A program made the translations under genes and the position numbers. A stretch of DNA of 64,000 nt from Bradyrhizobium canariense (lineage in GTDB: Bacteria; Pseudomonadota; Alphaproteobacteria; Rhizobiales; Xanthobacteraceae), in assembly GCF_018130465.1 (NCBI RefSeq), contig NZ_JAFCKJ010000006.1, positions 310,001 through 374,000 on the forward strand. Direction: 5' to 3'. The notes under the pieces were generated by a model. It saw only the letters and a list, made by a program, of their open reading frames with translations. It searched no databases and was not told the DNA's origin. The number at the start of each line of letters is the position of its first letter. Position 1 is the stretch's first letter. Shown piece by piece: positions 53,887-63,312 of this stretch.

Positions 53887-56727
53887 TCAAGCCCGGAGCT
53901 GCTCGATCAAATCGTGAGCGCTGCGGATATCGGCGATGTCGGCACCCTCGGTGAACGGCCCGCATGCGCGTTCCAGAATTGCCGAGGCCTCTGCGGTCTG
54001 GCCAGCCCCGACCATGAACCGCGCCAGGCTGACCGCGCTTCGCAGCTCCCAGAAACGCGCGCCTTGCTGGACGGCAATGTCCATGGCCTCGCGAAAGCGC
54101 GCCTCGGCGTCTTCTGAATGCCGCGCGCTCCTGAGCATCAACTCTCCCTTGATGCGGATCAGCTCGGGCAGATACCAGAGTTCCTGCCGGTCGTTGCAGC
54201 GGGTCAGGACATCCCCGATCACGTCGAGGCCGCGATCGACCTGGTCGGCCGCTCCGGAACACGCGGCGAGCTCGCCGAGCAGGGGCAGAAAGCGTGGCAG
54301 GAAGCGCGCATCGCCGGCGCGATTGAGCTCCTCGCGCAGCAGCGGCAGGCCGGTTGCGACGTCGCCGCGTTTTACCATGACTGCGGCATTGAAAGCCCTT
54401 GCCCACAGGCCCCACAGCCGGATCGCGTGGCGCTCGGTGTGTTCGAGCAGCTCGGTGCCGTGACGCTCCGCGGCGTCGAAATCGCCGGACCAGAAGGCAA
54501 TCGGACAGGCGGCCTGCCCGAGCACGCTGCAGAAGGTCAGCGCATGGCCGTTGGCGCGGCCTTCCTCGATGTTTCTGGCAGTGAGGGCTTGAGCCTGATC
54601 GGCCAGGCCCTGAAGCCACAGGATGCGAGCCCGAAAATATTGGGTCGAGATTCTCAGATCGAGCGGGAAGATCTTCGGCTTCTCCGCCAACACATGCAGC
54701 GACGCATTGACCCGGTCGATGCGCAGCCGTGCCTCGTTCTGGTCTCCGAGATAGTGCAGCGCGACGGCCATCAGCCGGTCGCCCAGCATGACATCAGTCT
54801 TGTCGGGCGAGTTCGCCGCTGCGTTCGCAAAGCGATCGGCGAGCGCACGGGCCTTGCCGAACTGTCCGTTGTTGAACTGGTCGATGCACAAGCCCCAGAG
54901 CGCGCGCAGCCGGAAATCCTTGTCGTCGAGCCTGTCGGCCAGCTCGAGGGTCGTCTCGAGGATCGGACGCGCCTCGCGCGCGCGGCCCTCGCCATACATC
55001 AGCGACCAGCCGAGCGCCGACAGGAGCTGCATGCGGATGCGGTCGTCGTCGGGGGTGTCTCCGAGCGCTGCGAGCGCCGTTCTGCTGCGCTCACGGCATT
55101 CCGCGAACAGCGAAAGACGTACCCACAGCGTGACCGCGGCCGCCGTCAGCGCGATACCGAGTCGCGCCTCGCCGTCGGGGCCGAAGGCCCAGTCCAACGC
55201 CGCGCGCACATTGTCCAGCTCCGCGCCATAGATGCTCAGCCATTCGGGCAGCGGCGTCGAGGTGTCGGCCTCCGCGCGCTCGAAGAAATCGCGAAAATGC
55301 TCCGCATGACGCCGCGCGAAATGCCTGGTTTCGCCGAGCTCGTTGAGTTTTCCGTGCGCATAGGTGCGCGTGGTGTCGAGCAGCCGATAGCGCAGCGTCC
55401 GCGAACCGGACGGCGAGATCAGCGACTTGGTCACCAGGCTGTCGATCGCTTCGAGAGTCTCGGATGCGTTGAGGCCGTCACCGGACGCGACCGCGGCAGC
55501 GGCCTCCGGGGCGAAAGGCCCGGCAAAGACCGAAAGGCGTCGCAGCGTGGCGCTCTCCGCGGCGGGCAGAAGGTCGTAGCTCCAGTCGAGGGCCGCAGCG
55601 AGTGTCTGGTGCCGTGGCACGGCGGTGCGCCGGCCCCGCCATTGCAGCGAAAAGCGGCTGTCGAGCAGGGATGCCGTGCCGGCGATGCCGTAAGCATTGA
55701 CGCGGCCCGCGGCGAGCTCGATCGCCAGCGCGATGCCGTCGAGGCGCCGGCAGATGCTCGCGACGAGGGGCGCCTCTTCTGCGCTGAGCTGGAACGGGCC
55801 CGAGCTCTGCGCGATACGCTCGACGAAGAGTTGAGCCGCGGGGTAGGCGAGGACCTCGGCGACCGCAAGCCCTTCGCGCTCGGGCGGACAATCCAGCGGG
55901 AACAGCCGGAAAATCCGCTCGCCTTCGCTCCGGAACGACTCGCGGCTGGTTGCGAGAACACGAAGCTGCGGTGCCTCGCGAACGATGCGCTCGACGAGCG
56001 GCGCCAGATTGTCCAGCACATGTTCGCAACTGTCGAAGATCAGCAGGGTCGGGCCGGTCTTCAGAAACGTCAGCAGGGCCGGCGTCGGATCCTCCGCGCT
56101 GATGGTCAGTCCGAGCGCCGAAGCAATGGTGGTGGCGATGTGACTGGCATCCCTCAGCGGACCGAAGTCGACAAAGAAGACACGTCCGCCGAAATCCTGG
56201 GAACGGCGATGTCCGACGGTGACGGCGACGGCGGTCTTGCCGATGCCGCCCGGGCCGACGACGGTCATGAAGCGATAAAGCGAAAGTCCGTTCGAGATCT
56301 TCTCGATGACATCTTCCCGGCCGACCATCTTCGTAAGCTGAGCGGGCAGAGACCGGGGAAGGACGATTTCGGCCGGGGGTGAGGCGGCCGGCGGGGCTGC
56401 TTGAGCGAACGAGGCGACAAAGCAATAGCCGCGGCCGGGCACGTTGACGACATAACGGGCCGACTTGCCGGTGTCGCCGAGCGCCTTGCGTAGCGCCGCG
56501 ACATGGAAGCGCAGGCTGCCCTCGTCGACATTGACGTCGGCCCAGATGCGCTTGACCAGCTCTCTCTTGTCGACGACTTCGCCGGGGCGTGCGGCCAGGA
56601 AGATGAGAATGTCGAGCGCGCGGCCGCCGACGTGAAGCGGCGCGCCCTCCTTCTCCAAGAGCCGGGACTTCGGAAACAGTCGAAATGGCCCAAAGGAAAT
56701 GGCCGAGTCTTCGCTATGATCTGGCAC
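53887..56727 (-). CDS. Large regulator 3: OmpR-type winged helix + NB-ARC/AAA ATPase + TPR-like
   Basis: 946 residues from a GTG at 56727. Winged helix: LLEKEGAPLHVGGRALDILI to GRGYCFVASF (about 10-105). ATPase: Walker A in GPGGIGKTAVAVTVG at about 156, Walker B in TLLIFDSCEHVL, sensor LATSRES. The C-terminal half is TPR-like with charged helical repeats. Closest paralog in the window is regulator 2. It ends 23 bp after the aldo/keto reductase stop in convergent orientation. I see no CTAAC array at its own promoter, only a single GTTAG at 56887. Confidence 0.88.
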   Translation of the reverse strand: MPDHSEDSAISFGPFRLFPKSRLLEKEGAPLHVGGRALDILIFLAARPGEVVDKRELVKRIWADVNVDEGSLRFHVAALRKALGDTGKSARYVVNVPGRGYCFVASFAQAAPPAASPPAEIVLPRSLPAQLTKMVGREDVIEKISNGLSLYRFMTVVGPGGIGKTAVAVTVGHRRSQDFGGRVFFVDFGPLRDASHIATTIASALGLTISAEDPTPALLTFLKTGPTLLIFDSCEHVLDNLAPLVERIVREAPQLRVLATSRESFRSEGERIFRLFPLDCPPEREGLAVAEVLAYPAAQLFVERIAQSSGPFQLSAEEAPLVASICRRLDGIALAIELAAGRVNAYGIAGTASLLDSRFSLQWRGRRTAVPRHQTLAAALDWSYDLLPAAESATLRRLSVFAGPFAPEAAAAVASGDGLNASETLEAIDSLVTKSLISPSGSRTLRYRLLDTTRTYAHGKLNELGETRHFARRHAEHFRDFFERAEADTSTPLPEWLSIYGAELDNVRAALDWAFGPDGEARLGIALTAAAVTLWVRLSLFAECRERSRTALAALGDTPDDDRIRMQLLSALGWSLMYGEGRAREARPILETTLELADRLDDKDFRLRALWGLCIDQFNNGQFGKARALADRFANAAANSPDKTDVMLGDRLMAVALHYLGDQNEARLRIDRVNASLHVLAEKPKIFPLDLRISTQYFRARILWLQGLADQAQALTARNIEEGRANGHALTFCSVLGQAACPIAFWSGDFDAAERHGTELLEHTERHAIRLWGLWARAFNAAVMVKRGDVATGLPLLREELNRAGDARFLPRFLPLLGELAACSGAADQVDRGLDVIGDVLTRCNDRQELWYLPELIRIKGELMLRSARHSEDAEARFREAMDIAVQQGARFWELRSAVSLARFMVGAGQTAEASAILERACGPFTEGADIADIRSAHDLIEQLRA

Positions 56728-57020
56728 GCGCCATCGCCCCCTCGAAGGGAGTCAAAAGGTATTACTTTCTGGTCTACCAGAACGAGGCGTACAGTAAACT
56801 GGCCGAAAGCAGTGGGCAGGTCTGGCAGCCCTGCGCGGACGGCTTGGGTCGGCCGGCTCGCCGAAATAATCCTTGAAAAGTAAAGAGTTAGGCCGACGTG
56901 ACAATGCGATGACGCCGAGACTTGTCCGGACGTAGCATTGACTGCGGGCGCGGATTGCTGTGATGGCTGGTCCGGGAGCCGGTCCCACCACACATGACTG
57001 CCGACTTCCGGAATTTGAGC

Positions 57021-58010
57021 ATGCCTTCCTTCACGCGGCGACAATTCGTCCATGCGTTATCGGGCGCAGCGGCGCTTGCCGCGCTTCCCCGCAGCGGACA
57101 GGCCGCCGACTATCCGTCTCGTCCCATTCGCCTGGTGATTCCCTACGGAGCCGGCGGATCGGGCGACCAGATCGGGCGCCCGTGGGTCGATAGGATGTCG
57201 TCGCTGCTCGGGCCGACCTTCGTCGAATATATCGGCGGCGCGGGTGGCGCGATCGGGACCGCGGCGGTCGCGCGCGAGGAGCCCGACGGCTATTCGCTGC
57301 TGCTCGGCAACGGTAGCACGCAGGTCATCATTCCGCTGACGTCGGCGAATCCCGGCTACTCTGTCGGTGATTTCCGCGCCATCTACCGCCTGATCAACAG
57401 CGCGCTGGTTTTCGCCATCCATCCGTCGGTCCCCGCCGCAAATTTGCGCGACCTGATCGGCTACGCGAAAGCCAATCCGGGAAAGCTGTCCTATGGCACG
57501 CCGGGGATCGCGACCGGAAATCATCTGGTCGGCGAGTCCTTCAAGCAGCAGGCCGGCGCGTTGGACATCGTCCACGTGCCCTATCGGGGCATCGCGCAGG
57601 CGACCAACGACCTCGTCAGCGGCCAGATATCGCTGGTCATTGCCGTCATGTCAGTTCAATTGCAGCAACTGGCTCAAGCCGGGAAAGTCAGGCTGCTGGC
57701 GGTCACCACCGAAAGGCGGCTGAGCGGGGCGCCGGAGATTCCGACCGCCGTCGAATCCGGCATGCCCGACATCCGTTATGAGGGATGGTTCGGTCTGTTC
57801 GCACCCAAGGACACCGACGATGCGATCATCGACCGGATCGCGCAGGCGACGCGCCTCGCCATGGCCGATACGGCGCTTCTGGCGAGCTATCGCGCCCAGG
57901 GCATGGAGCCCGACAACGATTCAAGCCCGGACAAATTCCAGCGCATCGTCGAGGCCACATCCGCAAGCCTGGCGCCCCTGATCAAATCGATCGGGCTGAG
58001 CAATTTGTGA
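57021..58010 (+). CDS. Tripartite tricarboxylate-type (Bug) extracytoplasmic binding protein
   Basis: 329 residues with a Tat/Sec-type signal (FTRRQFVHALSGAAALAALP). Typical Bug features: RPIRLVIPYGAGGSGDQIGR, FVEYIGGAGGAIGTAAVARE, HVPYRGIAQATNDLVSGQIS. These proteins bind carboxylates or aromatic acids for TctABC-type uptake. No tctA/tctB gene lies next to it, so it is an orphan binding protein, as is common in this group. ATG 57021 is preferred; 56994 is an earlier frame start. Confidence 0.92.
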   Translation: MPSFTRRQFVHALSGAAALAALPRSGQAADYPSRPIRLVIPYGAGGSGDQIGRPWVDRMSSLLGPTFVEYIGGAGGAIGTAAVAREEPDGYSLLLGNGSTQVIIPLTSANPGYSVGDFRAIYRLINSALVFAIHPSVPAANLRDLIGYAKANPGKLSYGTPGIATGNHLVGESFKQQAGALDIVHVPYRGIAQATNDLVSGQISLVIAVMSVQLQQLAQAGKVRLLAVTTERRLSGAPEIPTAVESGMPDIRYEGWFGLFAPKDTDDAIIDRIAQATRLAMADTALLASYRAQGMEPDNDSSPDKFQRIVEATSASLAPLIKSIGLSNL

Positions 58011-58016
58011 GGCCGC

Positions 58017-59156
58017 TCAGGCGTCGGCGCGCGTAATAAGACGAGCCGACAGCGTGACGAGGCCCATCAGCGCGGCCAGGAGCCAGAACGCCATCGGCAA
58101 TCCGCCAAGACGTGCGACGAAGCCGACACCGGCAGGGCCGACGAGAATGCCGGCATAGCCGGCGGTCGTGATCGCGGCGACGGCGAGCCCCGTGGGCATC
58201 ACCGTCTGCCTCGCCGCCCGGCGGAACAGCACCGGCACGAGGTTCGATGCGCCGAGGCCGATGAGCAGGAAGCCGGCCACGGCGACCGCCACGACGGGAG
58301 CCGTGAGCAGGACCACGAAGCCCGCGATCGCAATGAGGCTGCCCCAGAACAAGGTCGCGCGGTCGCCGATGCGCGCGACGACGGCGTCACCGCCGAGCCG
58401 TCCCATCGTCATCGCGACCGAGAACACGATGTAGCCGATCCCGCCTTGCGTCTCTGAGACGAGGCCCGCGCCGATGACGAGCAACGCGCCCCAATCGAGC
58501 ATCGCGCCTTCGACGAGGAAGGTGATGGCGCCGAGCAATGCGAGCAGGAGTACGGAGCCGTGCGGCAGCACGAACAGCGGTCCTTCCTGCAGCTGGGCTG
58601 AACGAAGCAGGCGCGGCCAGGCCGCCAGCATCGCGATCAGCATCAGGACGGAGCAGATCAGCGTGCACGCGAGCGCACCGAGTTGCAGCGAGAGCAGCGC
58701 GGTCATCAGCGCGGACCCGGCGAAGCCGCCGATGCTGAACAGCGCGTGGAAGCCGGACATCAGCGGACGTCCCGCGGCGCGCTCCACCTCCACCGCGTGG
58801 ATGTTCATGGCGACGTCGATGGAGCCGAGCGCGGCGCCAAATGCGAGGAGTGCCAGCGCCAGCGTCGCGGGCGAGCTCGCGATGGTCAGCAGAGGCAGGA
58901 CCAGGGCAAGACCGAGCCCGCCCGCAATGATGATCGGCTTGCTGCCATAGCGCGCGCTCAGCACACCGGTCAGAAGCATTGCGACGACGGAGCCGATGCC
59001 GAGGCTGAGCAGGAGCAGTCCGAGGATGCCGTCGTCGACGGCGAGCCGCGCCTTCGCGAACGGCACCAGCGGTGCCCAGCACGCCATGCCGAAGCCCGCG
59101 ACGAGGAAGGCAAGCCTGGTCGCAAGGCGCGTTGCCGGCCGGTCGGCAGAATGCAT
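58017..59156 (-). CDS. MFS transporter
   Basis: 379 residues, twelve membrane helices. Motif A-like RYGSKPIIIAGGLG and the central and late helices (GLGASNLVPVLFRRAARQ) fit fucose-permease- or NNP-like MFS members. The start is the ATG at 59156 (GGAG upstream), 61 bp after the histidine kinase stop, so it is likely the last gene of the minus-strand efflux/sensing unit. Substrate unknown. Confidence 0.85.
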   Translation of the reverse strand: MHSADRPATRLATRLAFLVAGFGMACWAPLVPFAKARLAVDDGILGLLLLSLGIGSVVAMLLTGVLSARYGSKPIIIAGGLGLALVLPLLTIASSPATLALALLAFGAALGSIDVAMNIHAVEVERAAGRPLMSGFHALFSIGGFAGSALMTALLSLQLGALACTLICSVLMLIAMLAAWPRLLRSAQLQEGPLFVLPHGSVLLLALLGAITFLVEGAMLDWGALLVIGAGLVSETQGGIGYIVFSVAMTMGRLGGDAVVARIGDRATLFWGSLIAIAGFVVLLTAPVVAVAVAGFLLIGLGASNLVPVLFRRAARQTVMPTGLAVAAITTAGYAGILVGPAGVGFVARLGGLPMAFWLLAALMGLVTLSARLITRADA

Positions 59157-59217
59157 GGGAACTCCGGGGGAGAAGCAGGGGCGAGGGCGATCGACAAGCC
59201 CCGGAATTGCCGCGTCT

Positions 59218-60549
59218 TTATGTCCGCGGCGGGCTCGAATTGTCGCAGGCAATCTTCGATAGCTGCAAGCGGACGCGCAGGCCCTTGGGTTCGTTGTCGA
59301 GCAGCTGAAGCGTTCCGTCATGCGCGGTCACGATCGCCTGCGCGATCGAGAGGCCGAGGCCAAATCCGGCGGTCCCGTCCATGGTGCGGGCTTCCTCTCC
59401 GCGCACGAAGGGCTCCAGCATCGCAGCCTTCCTTTCATCGGGAATGCCTGGTCCGTCGTCGGAAACGTCGACGACGAGCCGGTCCCCGGCCATCAACAGC
59501 GCGACGTCGACTTCGGTTCCGAAGCGCGTCGCGTTCTGGACCAGGTTGGTGACCGCGCGGATGATCTCGTCCGGCCGCAGGACGAAGGCGGCCCTGTCGG
59601 GGCCTGAATAGGTCACGGCATATCCGGAATCCGAAAACTGCTCGCAGACCATCTGAAGCAGCGCCGCGACGTCCACCAGCGTCGGCTTGACCGGGCTTTC
59701 ACTGCGCAGCAACGACAGCACCGATTCGAGCATCGACTGCATCTGGTCGAGGTCGCGCACCGTCTGCGTGCGTTGTGCCGGATCCTCGATATATTCCGAG
59801 CGCAGCCGCAGCCGCGTGATCGGCGTGCGCAGATCGTGGCTGATGGCCGCGAGCATGCGGGTTCGGTCGTTCATCAGCGTGGTGATGCGCTCGCGCATCC
59901 GGTTGAGGGCTCTTGCCGCGGACCTGATCTCCTCCGGCCCGTTTTCGGGCAGCGGCGCGGACGACCGATTCAGGCTGAAATCCTCCGCCGCCCGGGCGAA
60001 GGCCGACAAGGGCGAGGAGAGCGCGCGACCGGCCCAGACGCCGAGCAGCGTCACGCTTGCGACCAGGAACAAGAGCGTGCTGGTCCAGAGGCCGCTGACG
60101 AATTGCGGCATCTTGAATGATCCGATCGTGGCCTCGAGCACGTCGTCATTCGCCAAATAGAACCAGATGCGATTGTCTTCCGGCGCGGCGCCTCGAATGA
60201 GATCGGCCCGGCCGTCCAGCGATGACGGGATGTTCAGGGGGACCCGCTCGGGCAACGGCGCGGTGGAGGCGGAAACACCTTCTTTCAATCGGAGCCTGAG
60301 CGCCGGAAAAGTTCGGCTGATGCTTTCCAGGACGGGACCGCGCTCCGCTTGCGGCGTATTGGCGATGATCCTCGCGATCAGCTCGAACTGCTCGATGGAC
60401 GTGTCCGCGAGCAGCATCGGCCGGTTGAGCAGGAAATACCCGCCGATCAGGACATGGATCAGGATCAGCGAGCCCAGGATCAAGGCCGCGATCTGGCCGC
60501 TGATCCGCCTGAAGCTGAAGAGTGCGACGATGTCGGCGACGCGGCTCAT
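59218..60549 (-). CDS. EnvZ-type sensor histidine kinase
   Basis: 443 residues: two membrane helices (about 20-42 and 160-180) enclosing a periplasmic loop, a HAMP segment, the H-box in AAISHDLRTPITRLRLR, N-box in AVTNLVQNATRF and G-boxes in VSDDGPGIPD and GFGLGLSIAQAIV. It signals to the response regulator encoded upstream with 4-bp overlap (ATGA). Periplasmic stimulus unknown; the neighbouring MacAB genes suggest an antimicrobial or envelope signal. Confidence 0.94.
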   Translation of the reverse strand: MSRVADIVALFSFRRISGQIAALILGSLILIHVLIGGYFLLNRPMLLADTSIEQFELIARIIANTPQAERGPVLESISRTFPALRLRLKEGVSASTAPLPERVPLNIPSSLDGRADLIRGAAPEDNRIWFYLANDDVLEATIGSFKMPQFVSGLWTSTLLFLVASVTLLGVWAGRALSSPLSAFARAAEDFSLNRSSAPLPENGPEEIRSAARALNRMRERITTLMNDRTRMLAAISHDLRTPITRLRLRSEYIEDPAQRTQTVRDLDQMQSMLESVLSLLRSESPVKPTLVDVAALLQMVCEQFSDSGYAVTYSGPDRAAFVLRPDEIIRAVTNLVQNATRFGTEVDVALLMAGDRLVVDVSDDGPGIPDERKAAMLEPFVRGEEARTMDGTAGFGLGLSIAQAIVTAHDGTLQLLDNEPKGLRVRLQLSKIACDNSSPPRT

Positions 60550-61259
60550 GCTTCCTCCACCACCGGAGTGAAGACGTAGCCGCCGGTGCGGACGGTCCTG
60601 ATCATCGAGGTCCCCTCCGTCCGGTCGAGCTTGCGGCGCAGCCGGCTGACCAGCACGTCGATGCTGCGGCCAAAGCTTCCTCCGGGGCGGCCACGCGTCA
60701 TGCTCAGGAGGTTGTCACGGGTCAGGATGCGGCCGGCGCGTTCGCAGAAGACTTGCAGCAGATCGAATTCGGCGCTGGTCAGCGGCACCTGCGCGCCTTC
60801 GGGGTCGCGCAATTCCCGCAGGCGAAGTTCGATGATCCAGCCCTGGAACTTGAGGCGTGTGGCTGCGGAGCCGGCGGCCAATCCGCTGGTATGGCGGCGC
60901 AGGACCGCGTTGATCCTGGCGAGAAGTTCGCGCGGGTTGAACGGCTTTGGCAGATAGTCGTCGGCTCCCATCTCGAGGCCCAGGATCCGGTCGAGATCCT
61001 CGCCTTTTGCGGTGAGGATGATGATCGGCGTCGTGGAATCCATGCGCAGGCGGCGGCAGACGCTCAATCCGTCCTCTCCCGGCAGCATCAGGTCGAGCAC
61101 GATCAGGTCGACCCGGTTCTGCGAGAGATAGCGGTCCATCTCCTTGCCGTTCGTGACCGCGTTGACCGAGAATTTGTGATCGCGCAGATAGCGCGCGATG
61201 AGGTCGCGGGTCTGCTGATCGTCCTCGACGATCAGGATGTTCTGCGTGCCGTTCGTCAT
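60546..61259 (-). CDS. OmpR-family response regulator
   Basis: 237 residues. Receiver: LIVEDDQQTRDLI, phosphoacceptor Asp in VLDLMLPGEDG (about 53), Lys in DDYLPKPFNPRELL. The C-terminal winged helix runs from VPLTSAEFDLLQVF to YVFTPVVEE. Start chosen at the ATG 61259; the longer frame is unlikely. It pairs with the kinase downstream and follows macB by 90 bp. Confidence 0.95.
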   Translation of the reverse strand: MTNGTQNILIVEDDQQTRDLIARYLRDHKFSVNAVTNGKEMDRYLSQNRVDLIVLDLMLPGEDGLSVCRRLRMDSTTPIIILTAKGEDLDRILGLEMGADDYLPKPFNPRELLARINAVLRRHTSGLAAGSAATRLKFQGWIIELRLRELRDPEGAQVPLTSAEFDLLQVFCERAGRILTRDNLLSMTRGRPGGSFGRSIDVLVSRLRRKLDRTEGTSMIRTVRTGGYVFTPVVEEA

Positions 61260-61349
61260 GATTGAAATCGCATCGGGGGCGCCGATCGTTGATCGATTTG
61301 CGGACGATTGTCTCGCCCGAAGTACTACGGTCATGCTGCAATCCTACGG

Positions 61350-63311
61350 TCAGTCACGGCTCAGCGCCACCACGGGGTCGAGGAATGCGGCGCGGCGGGC
61401 GGGGAAAAAGCCGAATGCGACCCCGATCCCGGTCGAGGTCAGGAACGCCGCGCCGATCGAGAACAGCGAATAGCTGACCTCGAATCCCGGGACCGCGACG
61501 TTGATGGCGACGCCGAGCAGGATCGCGACGAGAATGCCGGCGATGCCGCCGATCGACGAAATCAGGGTCGCCTCGACCAGGAACTGCTGAAGGATGTCGC
61601 TCCGCCTGGCGCCGACCGCCATGCGGACGCCGATCTCGCTGATCCGCTCCGAGACGGACACCAGCATGATGTTCATGACGCCGATGCCGCCGACGACCAG
61701 CGAGATGACCGCGATTGCGGCCACGAGGAACGCCAGGGTCTGCGTCGTGCTCGTGATCGTGCGGCGGATGTCGTCGGTGTTGAGGATGACGAAATCCTTC
61801 GTGTTGTGCCGCTGCGTCAGCAGTGTGGTGACCGCATCCTGCGCCAGCGCGGTCGAGACCTCGTCGCTGATCCGCAGCAGGACGCTGCGAAGCGCGCGGT
61901 CGCCCGTGAACTGGGCCTGCACGGTGGTATAGGGGAGGTAGACCGAAAGGTTCTGGTTCGAGCCGAATCCGCCCTGCTGCTGGGCGATGACGCCGACGAT
62001 GCGGCAGGGCACCTTGCCCAGCCAGATGACGCGGCCGATGCCCGCGGTCTGGTCGTCGGCGAAGAAGGTCTTGCGGGTGTTGTCGTCGATGACGGCCTGG
62101 CGCTCGATATTGCGAACAGCCTCGGTATCGAACAGGCGTCCCTTCGCGAGCTTGGCGCCCTTGACCTGGAAATAGCTTTCGCCGACGCCGTTCACCAGCA
62201 CATTGGACTCGTTGCCGCGGTATCGGACGGTGGTGCTGGTCGAGACCGTCGGCGTCACGCCGGCAATGAAATTCTGGCGGTCGAGCGCGCGGGCATCGTC
62301 GACGACCAGCGTCTTGATCTTGCCGGCGCGGGCGTCGCCGAAATCCTTGCCCGGAAAGACCTCGATGGTGTTGGTGCCGAGGCTTGCGATGTCGGACAGC
62401 ACCTTGCGCTGGGACGCGTTGCCGAGCGCGACCACGGACGACACCGCCGCGATGCCGATGATGATGCCGAGCATCGTCAGGAAGGCGCGCAGCCGATGCG
62501 CGGCCATCGACACCAGCGCCATTCGCGATGCCTCCCGCAAACGTCCCAAGGCGCCGGCCCAGCCGGCTCCGCTGTCCCATGCGGTTCGGGCGACCGCTTC
62601 TGTCGGCTCTGGTGCGGTTGTGCCGTCCGTACGGCGATCGGAGGCGATCTCGCCGTCCCGCAACTCGATGACGCGCTCGGCCCTGGCGGCGACATCGGCA
62701 TCGTGGGTGACGATGATGATCGTCCGCCCCTCGCGGTGCAGCTCCTTCAGGATCTTGAGGACTTCTTCACCGCTGCGCCGGTCGAGCGCACCGGTCGGTT
62801 CGTCCGCCAGGATCACCTCGGCGCCGTTGATCAGCGCCCGTGCGATCGAGACGCGCTGCTGCTGGCCGCCCGAGAGCTGGTTCGGGCGATGGCCGCTTCT
62901 ATCGCCGACGCCGAGCCGATCGAGCAGCCCGTTCGCACGCGTGCGCCGCTCGCGCGCCTTCAGGCCGGCATAGACGGCAGGGATCTCGACATTCGCTGCG
63001 GCAGAGAGGTCCCCGAGCAGATTGTAACGCTGGAAGATGAAGCCGAAATGCTCGCGGCGCAGCGCCGCCAACGCATCGGCGTCGAGCTCCGATACGTTCT
63101 TGCCGGCGACGCGATAAGCCCCCGATGTCGGACGATCGAGGCAGCCGAGGATGTTGAGCAGCGTCGATTTGCCGGACCCGGACGAGCCAATGATTGCGAC
63201 CATCTCGCCGGGCGCGATGCTCAGCGACACATCGTCGAGGGCGACCACCTGGGTGTCGCCGGCCGTGAACTCCCGCCGGATATTTTCGAGTGCGATGATC
63301 GGATCGGTCAT
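61350..63311 (-). CDS. macB: MacB-type ABC transporter (ATPase-permease fusion)
   Basis: 653 residues. N-terminal ATPase: Walker A in IGSSGSGKSTLLNILGCLD, signature QLSGGQQQRVSIARAL, Walker B in VILADEPTGALD. The C-terminal part has four membrane helices with the MacB periplasmic domain (SVVALGNASQRKVLSDIASL) and FtsX-type end (ISEIGVRMAVGARRSDILQQ). It drives efflux of macrolides, lipids or siderophores with the fusion protein MacA, whose stop lies 1 bp before the start. Confidence 0.95.
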   Translation of the reverse strand: MTDPIIALENIRREFTAGDTQVVALDDVSLSIAPGEMVAIIGSSGSGKSTLLNILGCLDRPTSGAYRVAGKNVSELDADALAALRREHFGFIFQRYNLLGDLSAAANVEIPAVYAGLKARERRTRANGLLDRLGVGDRSGHRPNQLSGGQQQRVSIARALINGAEVILADEPTGALDRRSGEEVLKILKELHREGRTIIIVTHDADVAARAERVIELRDGEIASDRRTDGTTAPEPTEAVARTAWDSGAGWAGALGRLREASRMALVSMAAHRLRAFLTMLGIIIGIAAVSSVVALGNASQRKVLSDIASLGTNTIEVFPGKDFGDARAGKIKTLVVDDARALDRQNFIAGVTPTVSTSTTVRYRGNESNVLVNGVGESYFQVKGAKLAKGRLFDTEAVRNIERQAVIDDNTRKTFFADDQTAGIGRVIWLGKVPCRIVGVIAQQQGGFGSNQNLSVYLPYTTVQAQFTGDRALRSVLLRISDEVSTALAQDAVTTLLTQRHNTKDFVILNTDDIRRTITSTTQTLAFLVAAIAVISLVVGGIGVMNIMLVSVSERISEIGVRMAVGARRSDILQQFLVEATLISSIGGIAGILVAILLGVAINVAVPGFEVSYSLFSIGAAFLTSTGIGVAFGFFPARRAAFLDPVVALSRD

Positions 63312-63312
63312 G

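Noticed and set aside
54118-56382. 754-aa plus-strand frame opposite regulator 3
   Set aside because: Shadow of a gene with clear winged helix and Walker motifs.
56877-56900. A single GTTAG upstream of regulator 3, tested as a further CTAAC array
   Set aside because: The positions 10 bp to either side do not match (AAAGT and CGTGA), so only one chance half-site remains.
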